DNA from: SSF14 sp037045585
GTDB taxonomy: Bacteria > Actinomycetota > Acidimicrobiia > Acidimicrobiales > Microtrichaceae
Reading direction: 5' to 3'
DNA: 64,000 bases
Assembly: GCA_037045585.1 (NCBI GenBank)
Contig: JBAOIR010000054.1
Coordinates: 1-64,000, forward strand
Shown: piece by piece, positions 9,907 through 18,506 of the stretch
Layout of the letters: each line of letters opens with the position of its first letter
Position numbering within the stretch: position 1 is the stretch's first letter
Notes under the pieces: generated by a model
Told to the model about the DNA's origin: nothing
What the model saw: the letters and a program-made list of their open reading frames with translations, nothing else
Databases searched by the model: none
Made by a program: the position numbers and the translations under genes

Positions 9907-10851
9907 GCCGAGCTGGGCTCGGCGGACCTCCACACGCCGAGCGATTCGGCGGGCAACCGAAGCGGGCGACTCGAGGGAGCTGTACCCGAGATATGCCACG
10001 TCCCACCCGAGTTCGGCGGCGGCGTGATCACGATGTTCGTCGCTGGCCTCCTCTTCCTCGACGAAGTGGTGCTTGCGACTGTGCGCCTCGATCCCGAGCT
10101 TCACCTCCGGCACGGCGAGATCGAACCGGGCGACCAAGCGGTTGTCGTCGTCCCGCAACTCGTGCTGCCGCTCGATGAGCCCGATCCGGGGGTCGTCGAG
10201 GCAGTCGTCCAAGAGCTGCTCGAACCACGAGTCGGGGACCCGACCCCGCTCGGCATGGGCGCGGAGTTGTCGGACGAGTTCGGCCGTCCCACGCTGGCCC
10301 GGCCGGTGAAGGCGCTCAGCCGTCGCCCGGAGCCACCGCTCGTTCGTGCCCCGACGCAGGGCGTCCTGAAGGGCGCGACGCACCATCGCCGGCTCGACCG
10401 AATTCCCGAGGTCGCAGAGCGTGCGCGCCCGATTCGTGCACGGCACTGCGCCGATCGGGAAGGTGTCGCAGCGATCGAGAGCATGCACACGGTGCACGGT
10501 CACGCCGGGAATGCGGAGGACCCGAGGCCGGAGCACACTCAGCTCGATCTCGTCGAACACGTCGTACCCATCGGTGCCGTCGAGTCGGGCAGCGGTCGTG
10601 TGGGACGCGAACGTGCCGGGGTGGTCGAGCACGGCACCGGTCACACGTTGCAGCCACGACGGCTGACCGTCCTGGGCGAGCAGCACGAGCCCGCCGCTGG
10701 GCATGGCGATCACCGTCCTTGCGATGATCAGTCGGCGCAGGTGATCCCTGCGGACTCCTTCGGCAGCAGCCTGGGAACGGGTGAAGACGTTGTGTTGAGA
10801 GGCTGCGAGCTCGGACACAACGCACAAGGCGTTGACCGGCATGGCATCCAT
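9895..10851 (-). CDS. AbiEi-like winged-helix protein with C-terminal DUF559-like nuclease domain
   Basis: About 318 residues from ATG 10849-10851. The N-terminus (NVFTRSQAAAEGVRRDHLRRLI) resembles the winged-helix of AbiEi-type antitoxins. It is followed by IELSVLRPRVLRIPGVTVHRV and a TNRARTLCDLG segment common in actinobacterial relatives. The C-terminus carries VARFDLAVPEVKLGIEAHS and RDHAAAELGWDVAYLGY, a Vsr/DUF559-like PD-(D/E)XK pattern. No AbiEii toxin gene adjoins it, so the antitoxin label may be only structural. It is isolated and bracketed by inverted palindromes at 9857-9906 and 10887-10938, which fits acquisition as a cassette but does not prove it. Confidence 0.75.
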   Translation of the reverse strand: MDAMPVNALCVVSELAASQHNVFTRSQAAAEGVRRDHLRRLIIARTVIAMPSGGLVLLAQDGQPSWLQRVTGAVLDHPGTFASHTTAARLDGTDGYDVFDEIELSVLRPRVLRIPGVTVHRVHALDRCDTFPIGAVPCTNRARTLCDLGNSVEPAMVRRALQDALRRGTNERWLRATAERLHRPGQRGTAELVRQLRAHAERGRVPDSWFEQLLDDCLDDPRIGLIERQHELRDDDNRLVARFDLAVPEVKLGIEAHSRKHHFVEEEEASDEHRDHAAAELGWDVAYLGYSSLESPASVARRIARRVEVRRAQLGSGA

Positions 10852-10886
10852 CTTGGTGGGTACCCCCGACATCCGGACGCTCAGAT

Positions 10887-10938
10887 GAGAAGTGGTGCCT
10901 GAGCGCGATGGATACGTCGCGCTGGCGCACCACTTCTC
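10887..10938. repeat. Palindromic repeat, right copy flanking the AbiEi-like gene
   Basis: Perfect 12-bp arms GAGAAGTGGTGC (10887-10898) and GCACCACTTCTC (10927-10938), with inner arms GCGCGA (10903-10908) and TCGCGC (10917-10922). It is an inverted copy of 9857-9906. Confidence 0.8.
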
Positions 10939-10983
10939 CGGGCAGCGGCCCCGTGCAGACCCGGTGCTGGGCCGACCGCGGCC

Positions 10984-10989
10984 TAGGTT
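10984..10989 (+). promoter_or_regulatory. -10 box TAGGTT, leaderless start of the SirB1-like gene
   Basis: TAGGTT ends 6 nt before the ATG at 10996 and there is no Shine-Dalgarno, so transcription should begin at or next to the start codon. Confidence 0.65.
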
Positions 10990-10995
10990 GCACGG

Positions 10996-11784
10996 ATGGA
11001 CGTGAGCGAGGAGTTCCGCGAGGAGGTAGCGCTCGGTGGGGCGGCTGCCCTCGATCGTCTTGCCCTGCTCATCGCGGCGCAGGGCGCCGGCCCGCTCGAC
11101 GTGAGTGGCGAGCAGGCCCGACTCGATGAGCTCGCCACCGACTTCGGCGGCGGTACCGCGGCGGAGCTGATGGGCTGGCTGGGTATTCGGGGCTTCCGCG
11201 GCAACGCCGATTCGTACTACGACCCCGACAACTCGTTCCTCAACCGCGTGCTCGACCGCGGTCTGGGCATTCCGATCAGCCTGAGCGTGCTCGCGATCGA
11301 GGTGGGTCGGCGCTGCGGCATCCATCTGGTCGGCATCGGGCTCCCCGGCGAGTTCATCGTCGCCGAGCGCGACGAACCCGACCGGTTCCACAACCCGTTC
11401 CGGCACCAGTCGATGTCGCCGGCGCAGGTCACCGAACTCCTCCGGCGGTTCGCTGGCCCGGCGGCCCGGCTCACGCCCGACATGGTCCGACCGGTCGGGG
11501 CGCTGTCGATTGCGGCCCGGATGCTCGCGAACCTGGCCCACATCTACGCCCACACGGCCCGGCCCGCCGATCTCGAATGGGTGTTGCGGCTCCAGACGAG
11601 CCTTCCCGGGGCGGCGCCGGCGGTGCGTCGTCAGCTGGTGGCGACCCTCGCTGCGCTCGGCCGGTTCTGGGAGGCGTCCGACGTGCTCGCCGCCCTCGTG
11701 GCCGACCCGCTCGCGCCGGCGACGCCCGACGAGCGTGAGGCCGACGAGACGCTGCTCACCCAGCTCCGCGGCAACCTGAACTAG
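10996..11784 (+). CDS. SirB1/transglutaminase-like family protein
   Basis: Intact 262-residue protein. YYDPDNSFLNRVLDRGLGIPISLSVL and GIHLVGIGLPGEFIV are the conserved core of the SirB1 family (transglutaminase-like fold). The C-terminal part is helical and TPR-like (AARMLANLAHIYAHT, LRLQTSLPG, VRRQLVATLAALGRFWEAS). The biochemical role of SirB1 relatives is unresolved. The start is fixed by the leaderless -10 box at 10984. Confidence 0.85.
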   Translation: MDVSEEFREEVALGGAAALDRLALLIAAQGAGPLDVSGEQARLDELATDFGGGTAAELMGWLGIRGFRGNADSYYDPDNSFLNRVLDRGLGIPISLSVLAIEVGRRCGIHLVGIGLPGEFIVAERDEPDRFHNPFRHQSMSPAQVTELLRRFAGPAARLTPDMVRPVGALSIAARMLANLAHIYAHTARPADLEWVLRLQTSLPGAAPAVRRQLVATLAALGRFWEASDVLAALVADPLAPATPDEREADETLLTQLRGNLN

Positions 11785-11799
11785 GGATTCGTTCCCCAA

Positions 11800-11815
11800 T
11801 TGACCGACTGGTCAA
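11800..11815. promoter_or_regulatory. Inverted-repeat operator upstream of the acyl-CoA dehydrogenase
   Basis: TTGACC GACT GGTCAA is a perfect 6-bp dyad with a 4-bp spacer. It lies 17 bp upstream of the -10 box at 11832, where a repressor would block promoter access. The symmetry and target gene fit a TetR-family fatty-acid regulator; the regulator itself is not in the window. Confidence 0.6.
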
Positions 11816-11831
11816 GTGTGGTCCACGCTCG

Positions 11832-11837
11832 TAGGCT
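11832..11837 (+). promoter_or_regulatory. -10 box TAGGCT of the acyl-CoA dehydrogenase gene
   Basis: TAGGCT leaves a leader of about 25 nt that contains GGGGGAAC just before the ATG at 11870, so this transcript has a ribosome site, unlike most neighbours. Confidence 0.55.
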
Positions 11838-11869
11838 GCGCCGATCATCGACACTTCCAGGGGGAACAG

Positions 11870-13085
11870 ATGACCGTCACCGACGAGAGCGCGACCGCCA
11901 CCGCCACCGATCCCGACGCGGCGCGCGTCGACACGCTGATCGACCAGTTGCTGGCTGAGAACCCGCCTGAGTCGACCGACGACCAGGCCTTCCTCGAGGC
12001 CCAGTACGACCTCGGCCTCGCCTGGGTCCGGTTCCCCGAGGGCTACGGCGGTATCGGGGTCAGCCCCAAGCTGCAGCGCACCGTCATCTCACGCGTGAAC
12101 CGCGCCGGTGGCCCCGTCGGCGCCACGCGCAACCCGATCGGCTACGGCATGTGCGCCCCGGCGATCGTGGACCCACGGCACCGACGAGCAGAAGCGAATG
12201 CTGCGGCAGCTGTTCAACTGCGAGCACATCTGGTGCCAGCTGTTCTCCGAGCCCGGCGCCGGCTCCGATGTGGCGTCGCTCGCGATGCAAGGCCGAACGT
12301 GACGGCGACGAGTGGGTCCTCAACGGCCAGAAGGTGTGGACGACCTTGGCGCACATCTCCAACTACGGCCTGATCATCGCCCGCACCGACCCCGAGGCGC
12401 CCAAGCATCGCGGCATCACGGCGTTCATCATCGACATGCACGCCCCCGGCGTCGAGGTCCGTCCCCTGCGTCAGATGACCGGCGAAGCCGAGTTCAACGA
12501 GGTGTACTTCACCGACGTTCGGGTCCCCGACTCGATGCGCGTCGACGAGGTCGGCCGCGGCTGGGCCGTCGCGATCACGACCCTCATGAACGAGCGGGTC
12601 TCGATCGGTGGCGGCACCCCACCTCGCAACAGCGGTCCGATCGGCCAGCTGCTCGACCTGTGGAAGCGGACGCCCGACACCACCGCGGTGCAGCGTGACG
12701 AGTTCATGCGGCTGTGGATCGCAGGCCGAGATCAACCGGCTGACGAACATCCGGGCCTCGCCGAACGCCAAGTTGGGCACCCCCGGCCCCGAGGGCTCGG
12801 TCTCCAAGCTGGCGATGGCCGAGGTCAACGAAGCTCATCTACTCGTTCGCCATCGACCTGTTGGGCCCGTAGGGCATGCTGTACGACTCCTACGACATGC
12901 ACCAGCCCAAGTCGGCGCTGTTCGGCGACGACATCTCGAAGAACTTCCTGCGGGCCCGGGCCAACTCGATCGAGGGTGGCACCTCCGAGGTCATGCAGAA
13001 CATCGTCGGCGAGCGAGTCCTCGGCCTCCCCGGCGATATCCGTGTCGACAAGGACGTCCCCTGGAGCAAGGTCCCCCGGAGCTGA
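11870..13085 (+). CDS. Acyl-CoA dehydrogenase, with four +1 frameshifts and an in-frame TAG
   Basis: Reassembled, the protein is about 403 residues with standard acyl-CoA dehydrogenase motifs: HIWCQLFSEPGAGSDVASLA (substrate/FAD loop), WVLNGQKVWTT, NEVYFTDVRVPDSMRV, and the C-terminal SIEGGTSEVMQNIVGERVLGLP. It would catalyse FAD-dependent alpha,beta-desaturation of an acyl-CoA, the first step of beta-oxidation. As sequenced, an extra base occurs near 12174, 12287, 12722 and 12831, and a TAG at 12870-12872 replaces one codon in LLGP-x-GML. All four shifts are +1 and each resumes perfect family sequence, which is unlike ordinary gene decay. A TetR-like operator precedes it. Confidence 0.8.
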
Positions 13086-13613
13086 GTCGGGGTCACGGTC
13101 GGGCCACATGAGCAGCCCGACGGCGACGGCGACGGCGAGTGCGCCGATCAGCGGAGCGATCGACATCGCCCGGGCAGGGAATCCGCCGAGGTCGACCACG
13201 GCGCGCCCGACGATGTCGGGGCGCGTCGGCCGGAACACGTCGTCGGTCGGGTTGTTGTCCCCGCGGAAGACGAACGTGCCGTCGGGTTCGATGCTGCGCA
13301 GGCGATGGACGATGAAGATGCCGGCGCCGGGTTGTCCGTCGGGGACCCGGTAGACGACGATCTCGCCGGGCCGGTAGTCGTCGGCGGAGCGGACGTACAC
13401 GAGGTCGCCGAGCGCGTAGGTCGGCTCCATCGAATGCCCGCGCACGACGACGAACGATGCTGCGCCGCCGAAGCGGGCCGGCCACAGGACCACGAGGAAC
13501 AGGGCCACCGCGCCGGCGAACAGCAACGTCGAGACGGGGCGACGACGGCGGGCTCGTACGCGACGCTCCTGCCGGACGCCGGGGCCGGAATCTGGTTCGA
13601 CTGGTTGGCTCAT
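12825..13613 (-). CDS. Signal peptidase I, Ser/His (archaeal/ER, SipW-like) type
   Basis: ATG at 13611-13613 overlaps the stop of the upstream gene (TGATG). After a basic N-terminus comes one membrane segment (about residues 28-46), then box B GHSMEPTY with Ser61, GEIVVYRV, HR with His103 in place of the bacterial catalytic Lys, and FRGDNNPTDD. A second membrane segment covers about 150-169. The Ser/His arrangement marks the S26B class that includes Bacillus SipW. Beyond residue about 175 the frame stays open to 12825 but runs antisense to the acyl-CoA dehydrogenase gene, so the real end is probably near 13085 and hidden by a frameshift. It forms a coupled operon with the two exported proteins upstream. 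Confidence 0.8.
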   Translation of the reverse strand: MSQPVEPDSGPGVRQERRVRARRRRPVSTLLFAGAVALFLVVLWPARFGGAASFVVVRGHSMEPTYALGDLVYVRSADDYRPGEIVVYRVPDGQPGAGIFIVHRLRSIEPDGTFVFRGDNNPTDDVFRPTRPDIVGRAVVDLGGFPARAMSIAPLIGALAVAVAVGLLMWPDRDPDSAPGDLAPGDVLVDTDIAGEAEDSLADDVLHDLGGATLDRVGPGPQEVLRDVVAEQRRLGLVHVVGVVQHALRAQQVDGERVDELR

Positions 13614-14359
13614 GGCGAGTCCAGGTGGAAGTCGTCCCACGTGATCCCGGTCGACGAGTACTGGTAGAGCCCGAACAACTGGTGCGTCGAGTTCTTGAAC
13701 GTGGTCTGGTCGCCGGCCGACAACGTGGTGCTCGCGACGGCGGTGCCGTTGATCGTCGCCGTCAGCGTGGTCGCGGTCGTGCCACACCCGAAGGTGATCG
13801 AGGCCGGCGCCGTGGCGATGCCGCCGGGGTAGAGGTTGGTCACCGACGTGAGCAGCGTCCATCCGGAGTTGTACCTCCACAACTCCATCGAGCCGTTGCT
13901 CGACGACGTCCACTCACATGTGAGGAACTGCGTTCCGGCCGCGTTGCGGTTCGTGGTGAACCCGGCGTCGAAGGCCGTCGCCCCATTGCGGGCGACGGTG
14001 GCGACGTTGGTGGCGTTCCACCCGCCGGCGTTCACGACGAGCGACGTGTCGGCCGTGGTGGACCGGGCACGGTTCGCATTGATCTGCCACACACCGCCGC
14101 TGACGTTGACCGCCCAGGTCTTCGCGCCGCCGTCGGTGGTGGTGCCACCGATGTTGGCTCCGGTGGTTCCGTTGAAGTTCTCCCACGCCAGCACCGCCGG
14201 GGCACCGGAGGTGCCCGCGACGGTGTTGGCGGTGAGACGGGCAGTGGTGAGCCCGCCGAGCGAGGCGGCTGATGCCACCCCGAACCCGCTCACCACCAGC
14301 TGTGCGCCGACGACCAGTCCGACGATGCCGAGGGACGGGCGTCGAGCCCGCCGAGACAT
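13610..14359 (-). CDS. Exported protein with SipW-type leader and jelly-roll-like domain
   Basis: 249 residues. A basic MSRRARRPS start precedes a hydrophobic stretch and ASAASLGGLT at about residues 29-38. The same ASAASLGG[I/L]Txxx-L-x-A pattern is found in the neighbour encoded at 14359-14790. The mature part has VLAWENFNGTTGANIGG, WQINANRARS, and a WDDFHLD end, resembling concanavalin/LamG-like beta-sandwich domains of surface proteins. Its ATG overlaps the previous stop and its own stop overlaps the signal peptidase start, so all three are translationally coupled. Substrate status for that peptidase is inference. Confidence 0.7.
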   Translation of the reverse strand: MSRRARRPSLGIVGLVVGAQLVVSGFGVASAASLGGLTTARLTANTVAGTSGAPAVLAWENFNGTTGANIGGTTTDGGAKTWAVNVSGGVWQINANRARSTTADTSLVVNAGGWNATNVATVARNGATAFDAGFTTNRNAAGTQFLTCEWTSSSNGSMELWRYNSGWTLLTSVTNLYPGGIATAPASITFGCGTTATTLTATINGTAVASTTLSAGDQTTFKNSTHQLFGLYQYSSTGITWDDFHLDSP

Positions 14360-14790
14360 CAGCCGCTGATGACGACGGCGGCGCCGACGACGGCGTTCGC
14401 GTTGGCGCCGGGCGCGGTGAGGGTGATGCTCGACGAGGTGCCGACGATCGAGGCGACCGTGCCCGAGCCGAGGGCGACGCCACCGCTGTCCTTCAAGGTG
14501 AGGGCCAGCGCCTTGCCGGCGCAGGCGGCGGCGATGCCGGTGACGTTGACGCCGGTCGTCTGGTAACGGCCGAGGGTCGCGTCGTAGGTGTTGGTGTAGG
14601 TGAGGCTGACCCCGTCGGTGTCGCACGAGCCGATGACCGCGGCGTCCGCTCCGAGGCTCGAACCGGTGATGCCACCGAGGCTGGCGGCCGATGCTCCGAT
14701 CACGCCGAACGTGCCGACGCCGGCGATGACGGCGACGGCGATTCGACGACGACGGCGCGCCGAACGAGAGGTGGGGGTTGACGTTTCCAT
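14359..14790 (-). CDS. Small exported protein with SipW-type leader
   Basis: 143 residues from ATG 14788-14790, preceded by a strong AAAGGAG ribosome site. The leader has a run of five arginines, a hydrophobic segment (about residues 17-37) and ASAASLGGIT at about 34-43. The mature part contains two cysteines (SCDTDG and AAACAGKAL) likely to form a disulfide, and it ends in a beta-strand-rich Ser/Thr/Ala/Val sequence (SSSITLTAPGANANAVV). First gene of the cassette. I do not recognise a function; a surface or fibre subunit processed by the adjacent signal peptidase is plausible by analogy with TasA/SipW. Confidence 0.7.
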   Translation of the reverse strand: METSTPTSRSARRRRRIAVAVIAGVGTFGVIGASAASLGGITGSSLGADAAVIGSCDTDGVSLTYTNTYDATLGRYQTTGVNVTGIAAACAGKALALTLKDSGGVALGSGTVASIVGTSSSITLTAPGANANAVVGAAVVISG

Positions 14791-15125
14791 TGTGTGCTCC
14801 TTTGAGCGGACTGAACGGGTGGGGTGGCGACCGCTTCCTTGCTCTCGCACTGCCGGGCCGACGGCGGGACGCATTTCCGTACGTCGTCGACCCGACGTGA
14901 CAGTGATCGGAGGCTGATGTGCCCTTCTACAGTTCATCTGCCGATTGCTCAGGCCCGTTGGGCCGTAGGGCCCGGGTGCCCATTGGGTGAACTGATCGCT
15001 GCCGGTTCGATATGGCGAGGCGGCGAAAGTCCCGGCCGGTAGGTTGGAGGCCGAGGTTCCGAACCGCAGGTCGGACGCGAAGCGACCGAGTCGAGCCGGT
15101 TGGCCTCGCATCGAAGGGAAGTCAC
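14791..15125. other. 335-bp divergent intergenic region
   Basis: No gene is supported here. It separates the minus-strand exported-protein cassette from pyruvate kinase. Visible elements are the cassette ribosome site, an inverted repeat AGTTCA (14931-14936) / TGAACT (14988-14993), a GGGCC/GGCCC hairpin near 14960-14975, and a TAGGTT -10 box at 15040-15045 for pyk with a leader of roughly 75 nt. Confidence 0.5.
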
Positions 15126-16556
15126 ATGCCACGTCGCACGAAGATCATCGCCACCGTCGGCCCGGCGTCGGACGATCCGGTCGTCATCCGTCAGATGATC
15201 GAGGCGGGGGTGGACGTGTTCCGCATCGGGCTGGCGCACGGGTCGCTGTCCGACGCGGTCGAGCGTTACCGCACCATCCGTCAGATCGCGGCGGACGCCA
15301 ACCGCGTCGTCGGGATCCTGGCCGACCTCCCGGGCCCGAAGGTGCGGCTCGGGCAGTTCGACGAGGGCGGCGTCGCCCTCGTGCCCGGCTCGACGGTGGT
15401 GCTCCGTCCCGGCGACCCGACCTCGTCGGCGTCGAGCCTCGGCGTCGACTACACCGATCTCCTCGTCGATCTCCAACCCGGCGACAGCCTCGCCGTGGGC
15501 GACGGCACCGTCCGCCTGACCGTGTCGTCGGTCGATCGCACCTCGGCCAAGGCCGAGGTCACCTACGGCGGTCTCGTTCAGGGCCGGCCGGGGTTGCACA
15601 TCCCGTCGGACCGCCTCGGCCTCGCGACTCCCACCGCCGAGGATCTGTACAAGCTCGACGCGTTCGTCGAGGAGGGCGTCGACATGATCGCCGTGTCGTT
15701 CGTGCGGTCGGCCCACGACATCCGCCGTGTCGGCACCGAGCCCTATCCGCGAGGGCCGCTCGTCATCGCAAAGATCGAGACCCGCGCCGCCGTGGAGAAC
15801 CTGGAGGGCATCATCGAGGCGTCGGGGGCCGTGATGGTCGCCCGAGGTGACCTCGGCATCGAGATGGGCATCGAGGAGCTGCCCCACCTGCAGAAGAGCA
15901 TCATCCGGGAGTGCATCGCGTACGGCCGTCCGGTCATCACCGCGACCCAGATGCTCGAGTCGATGATCACCGCGGCGACGCCGACCCGGGCCGAGGTGTC
16001 CGACGTGGCGAACGCGATCTTCGACGGCTCCTCGGCGGTCATGTTGAGCGCCGAATCGGCGATCGGCGCGAGCCCGGTCAACTCGGTGGCGACGATGGCC
16101 CGCATCTGCGAACGGGCCGACGCCGAGTTCGACTACGAAGGGTGGGCTCGTCGCCTGCGTGCGCTGCGCAGCATCCACGTGTCCGACGACGAGACGCGCC
16201 TCACCGATGCGATGACGGGCGCGGGCTGGCGGGCGGCGACCGAGATGGGCGCCTCGGCCATCCTGTGCATCAGCGAGTCGGGCTTCACGGTGCGATCGAT
16301 CGCCCGGTTCCGGCCGTCGATGCCGATCCTCGGGTTCAGCCCCAACCCCCGAACCGAACGGCAGCTGACCCTGAGCTGGGGAACGACGCCGCTCATCGCT
16401 CCGGACATCTCCGAGGGCGACCTGATGAACGGTCTGGTGGTGGCGGCCCGCGACGCCGGTCACATCCGGTCGGGCGACTACGTGGCGGTGCTCGCCGGTG
16501 CCCGGCAGAACCGCACCCGGGCCACCGACCAGCTCCGACTCGTTCGCGTTCCTTGA
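15126..16556 (+). CDS. pyk: Pyruvate kinase
   Basis: Intact 476-residue protein with all hallmarks: TKIIATVGPAS at the N-terminus, DLPGPKVRLG, a B-domain, EGVDMIAVSFVRSAHDI, the catalytic-Lys signature IAKIETRAAVENLEGI, MVARGDLGIEMG, and TATQMLESM followed by EVSDVANAIFDGSSAVMLS. It converts phosphoenolpyruvate and ADP to pyruvate and ATP. The ATG at 15126 follows GAAGGGAAG. The stop overlaps a TTG that starts the next gene. This gene reads without error, unlike its neighbours. Confidence 0.95.
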   Translation: MPRRTKIIATVGPASDDPVVIRQMIEAGVDVFRIGLAHGSLSDAVERYRTIRQIAADANRVVGILADLPGPKVRLGQFDEGGVALVPGSTVVLRPGDPTSSASSLGVDYTDLLVDLQPGDSLAVGDGTVRLTVSSVDRTSAKAEVTYGGLVQGRPGLHIPSDRLGLATPTAEDLYKLDAFVEEGVDMIAVSFVRSAHDIRRVGTEPYPRGPLVIAKIETRAAVENLEGIIEASGAVMVARGDLGIEMGIEELPHLQKSIIRECIAYGRPVITATQMLESMITAATPTRAEVSDVANAIFDGSSAVMLSAESAIGASPVNSVATMARICERADAEFDYEGWARRLRALRSIHVSDDETRLTDAMTGAGWRAATEMGASAILCISESGFTVRSIARFRPSMPILGFSPNPRTERQLTLSWGTTPLIAPDISEGDLMNGLVVAARDAGHIRSGDYVAVLAGARQNRTRATDQLRLVRVP

Positions 16557-17387
16557 GCGAGTCCGTCCGCGACGTCGTCCGTCGGCCCGCGCCCGAGGCG
16601 ATCACGATCGCCGGCCTGGCCGCCGACCATTTTCGGCCGGCCGGCGAGCCCGACGGCCCACCGCTGGTGATCGTGCACGGTGCCATGGACCGCGCTGCGG
16701 GATTCCGGCGGACCGCCCGGCACCTGCCCTACCGCGACATCGTGGCCTACGACCGGCGCGGCTACGCGAGGGTCGCGTGACGTGCCGCCGGTACGCGAGT
16801 TCGCGACGCAGGTCGACGATCTTGTCGCCGTGCTGACCGAGTTGATCGCGGCGAACGGCGAGCGTCGCCTCGTGGTGGGCCACAGCGCCGGTGGCCTGAT
16901 CGCGTTGCACGCCCTTGCCCGCCCCGGCATCGAGGAACTCGCGGTCGGCGCCGTCGTCTGGGAGGCACCCCTGGCGTGGAACGACTGGTACACGTCTCGG
17001 GGGAGCGGGCTGCTCGACCTCGCCCCCGACGTTGCAGCCGAAGCCTTCATGCGGGGCGTGCTGGGTGACCGGCTGTGGGAGCGCCTCCCGGCGACGATGC
17101 AGGCCGAGCGCCGGGCCGAGGGTCGCGCCCTGCAGGCCGACATGTTCAACGCCCGCAGTCCCGAGGCCGCGGTCGACCTGTCGCTGATCACCCTGCCCGT
17201 GGTGATCGGCTATGGCACCGAGTCGAGCGAGCACCACCGGCGGTCCGCCACCGAGGCTGCGGCCGGCATCGAGTCATGCCGGCTCGTCCCGATCGAGGGC
17301 GCCGACCACGGCGTGCACCTGAGCGGGCCGACCGCGTTCGCCGCGCTGATCGAGTCGTGGCCGTCGGGTCCGGAGTCCCCGCGGTAG
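16553..17387 (+). CDS. Alpha/beta hydrolase, one frameshift
   Basis: The TTG start (16553) overlaps the pyruvate kinase stop (TTGA). The fold is clear: PPLVIVHGAMDRAAGFRRTA (oxyanion loop HG), AYDRRGYAR, the nucleophile elbow RRLVVGHSAGGLIALHAL (Ser in GHSAGG), LPVVIGYGTESSEHHRR and a late IEGADHGVHLS carrying the catalytic His. About 277 residues. The frame breaks near 16778, where one extra G in a GGG run shifts reading after GYAR. Substrate unknown. Confidence 0.85.
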
Positions 17388-17390
17388 GTT
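17385..17390 (+). promoter_or_regulatory. -10 box TAGGTT, leaderless start of the patatin gene
   Basis: TAGGTT followed by 8 nt and ATG 17399; its first three bases are also the stop of the hydrolase gene. No Shine-Dalgarno. Confidence 0.65.
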
Positions 17391-17398
17391 CACGCCCC

Positions 17399-18497
17399 AT
17401 GGCCCGGGTCGTCCGTCCCCTCGTCCGCCGCCGCCCCAGGACCGCCGTGGTCCTCGGCGGTGGCGGCAATCTGGGTGCCATCCAGGTGGGCCAGCTCCGG
17501 GCGCTCGCCGAGCGGGATCGTTCCCGACATCGTGCTCGGCTGCTCGGTGGGGGCCTTGAACGGTGGGGCGTTCGCCGTCGACCCCTCGATGGCGGGTGTC
17601 CGTCACCTCGAGCAGATCTGGACCGAGATCCAGCACGAGCCCGAAACGCTCATGCCGGGCTCGTGGATCCCCAACCCCGTGCAGCTCCTCCGCAAGGGCT
17701 CCGCGCTCAACCCGAACGACGGCCTGAGTCGGACGATCCGGCGATTCCTCTCGGGCCGGGAGAGGTTCGACGAGCTGACGGTGCCGTTCCAGTGCGTGGC
17801 GACCGACGTCGACGCCGGGGCCGAAACGTGGTTCAGCGAGGGTCCGTTGCTCGAACCGATCCTGGCGTCGGCCGCGCTGCCCGCGGTCTACCCGGTTGTG
17901 ACAATCGGGGAGCGCCGGTTCCTCGACGGTGGGGTGCTCAACAACGTGCCGATCGCTCGTGCGATCGAACTCGGTGCCCGCAAGATCTACGTGCTCCACG
18001 TCGGTCTGCACGGCAAACCGAAGCCGGCGATCACCCGGCCGGCCGACGCCGCGCTGATCGCCTACTGGATCGCCCGCAACGGCCGGTTCTCCCGCGACCT
18101 GGCGTCGCTGCCGCGCAATGTCGAAGCGATCGTCCTGCCGCCCGGCGAGCGGCCCGAGCTGCGCTTCGACGACTTCGACCACACCGACGAGCTGATGGAG
18201 CAGGGCTACCTGAACGCCGTCGGATACCTCGACCAGCTCGAGGCCGACGATGAGGACGAAGCGATGGGCGACCGTGCCGAGCGGCTGCGCGCCGACGCCC
18301 GCCGGGTCATCGACGAGATGCGGGGCAAGGTCACCGGTCGGTGGGGCCACGGTCAGCCGACCGAGCGCGACGCCGCACTCGAGCGCGACGAGCGCGACGA
18401 GCTCGACGAGCTCGACCCAGACGATCCCGATGATCCCGACGAGCTCGACGGCGGGTCGCCCGACGACGCCGACGTGGACGTGACGCCGCTGACGTAG
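17399..18497 (+). CDS. Patatin-like phospholipase, one frameshift
   Basis: Reassembled length about 366 residues. It has the patatin glycine-rich oxyanion motif GGGGNLGAIQ, the nucleophile elbow GCSVGALNGG (Ser in GxSxG), and the dyad aspartate DGGVLNNVPI. It should be a lipid acyl hydrolase. The C-terminus is a low-complexity acidic tail of Asp/Glu/Leu/Pro repeats ending at 18497. The frame breaks near 17515, at LAER/GIVPD. The start is supported by the -10 box 8 nt upstream. Confidence 0.85.
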
Positions 18498-18500
18498 GGT
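18495..18500 (+). promoter_or_regulatory. -10 box TAGGGT, leaderless start of the DUF3151 gene
   Basis: TAGGGT, 6 nt, then ATG 18507; overlaps the end of the patatin gene. Confidence 0.6.
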
Positions 18501-18506
18501 CGCGCC

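Noticed and set aside
14949..16463. Long minus-strand frame opposite pyruvate kinase, and similar ones at 7757-8974, 47905-49719, 55354-57699 and 57149-59158
   Set aside because: They are shadows of intact genes in GC-rich DNA, rich in Arg/Asp/Val/His repeats, with no recognisable motif.
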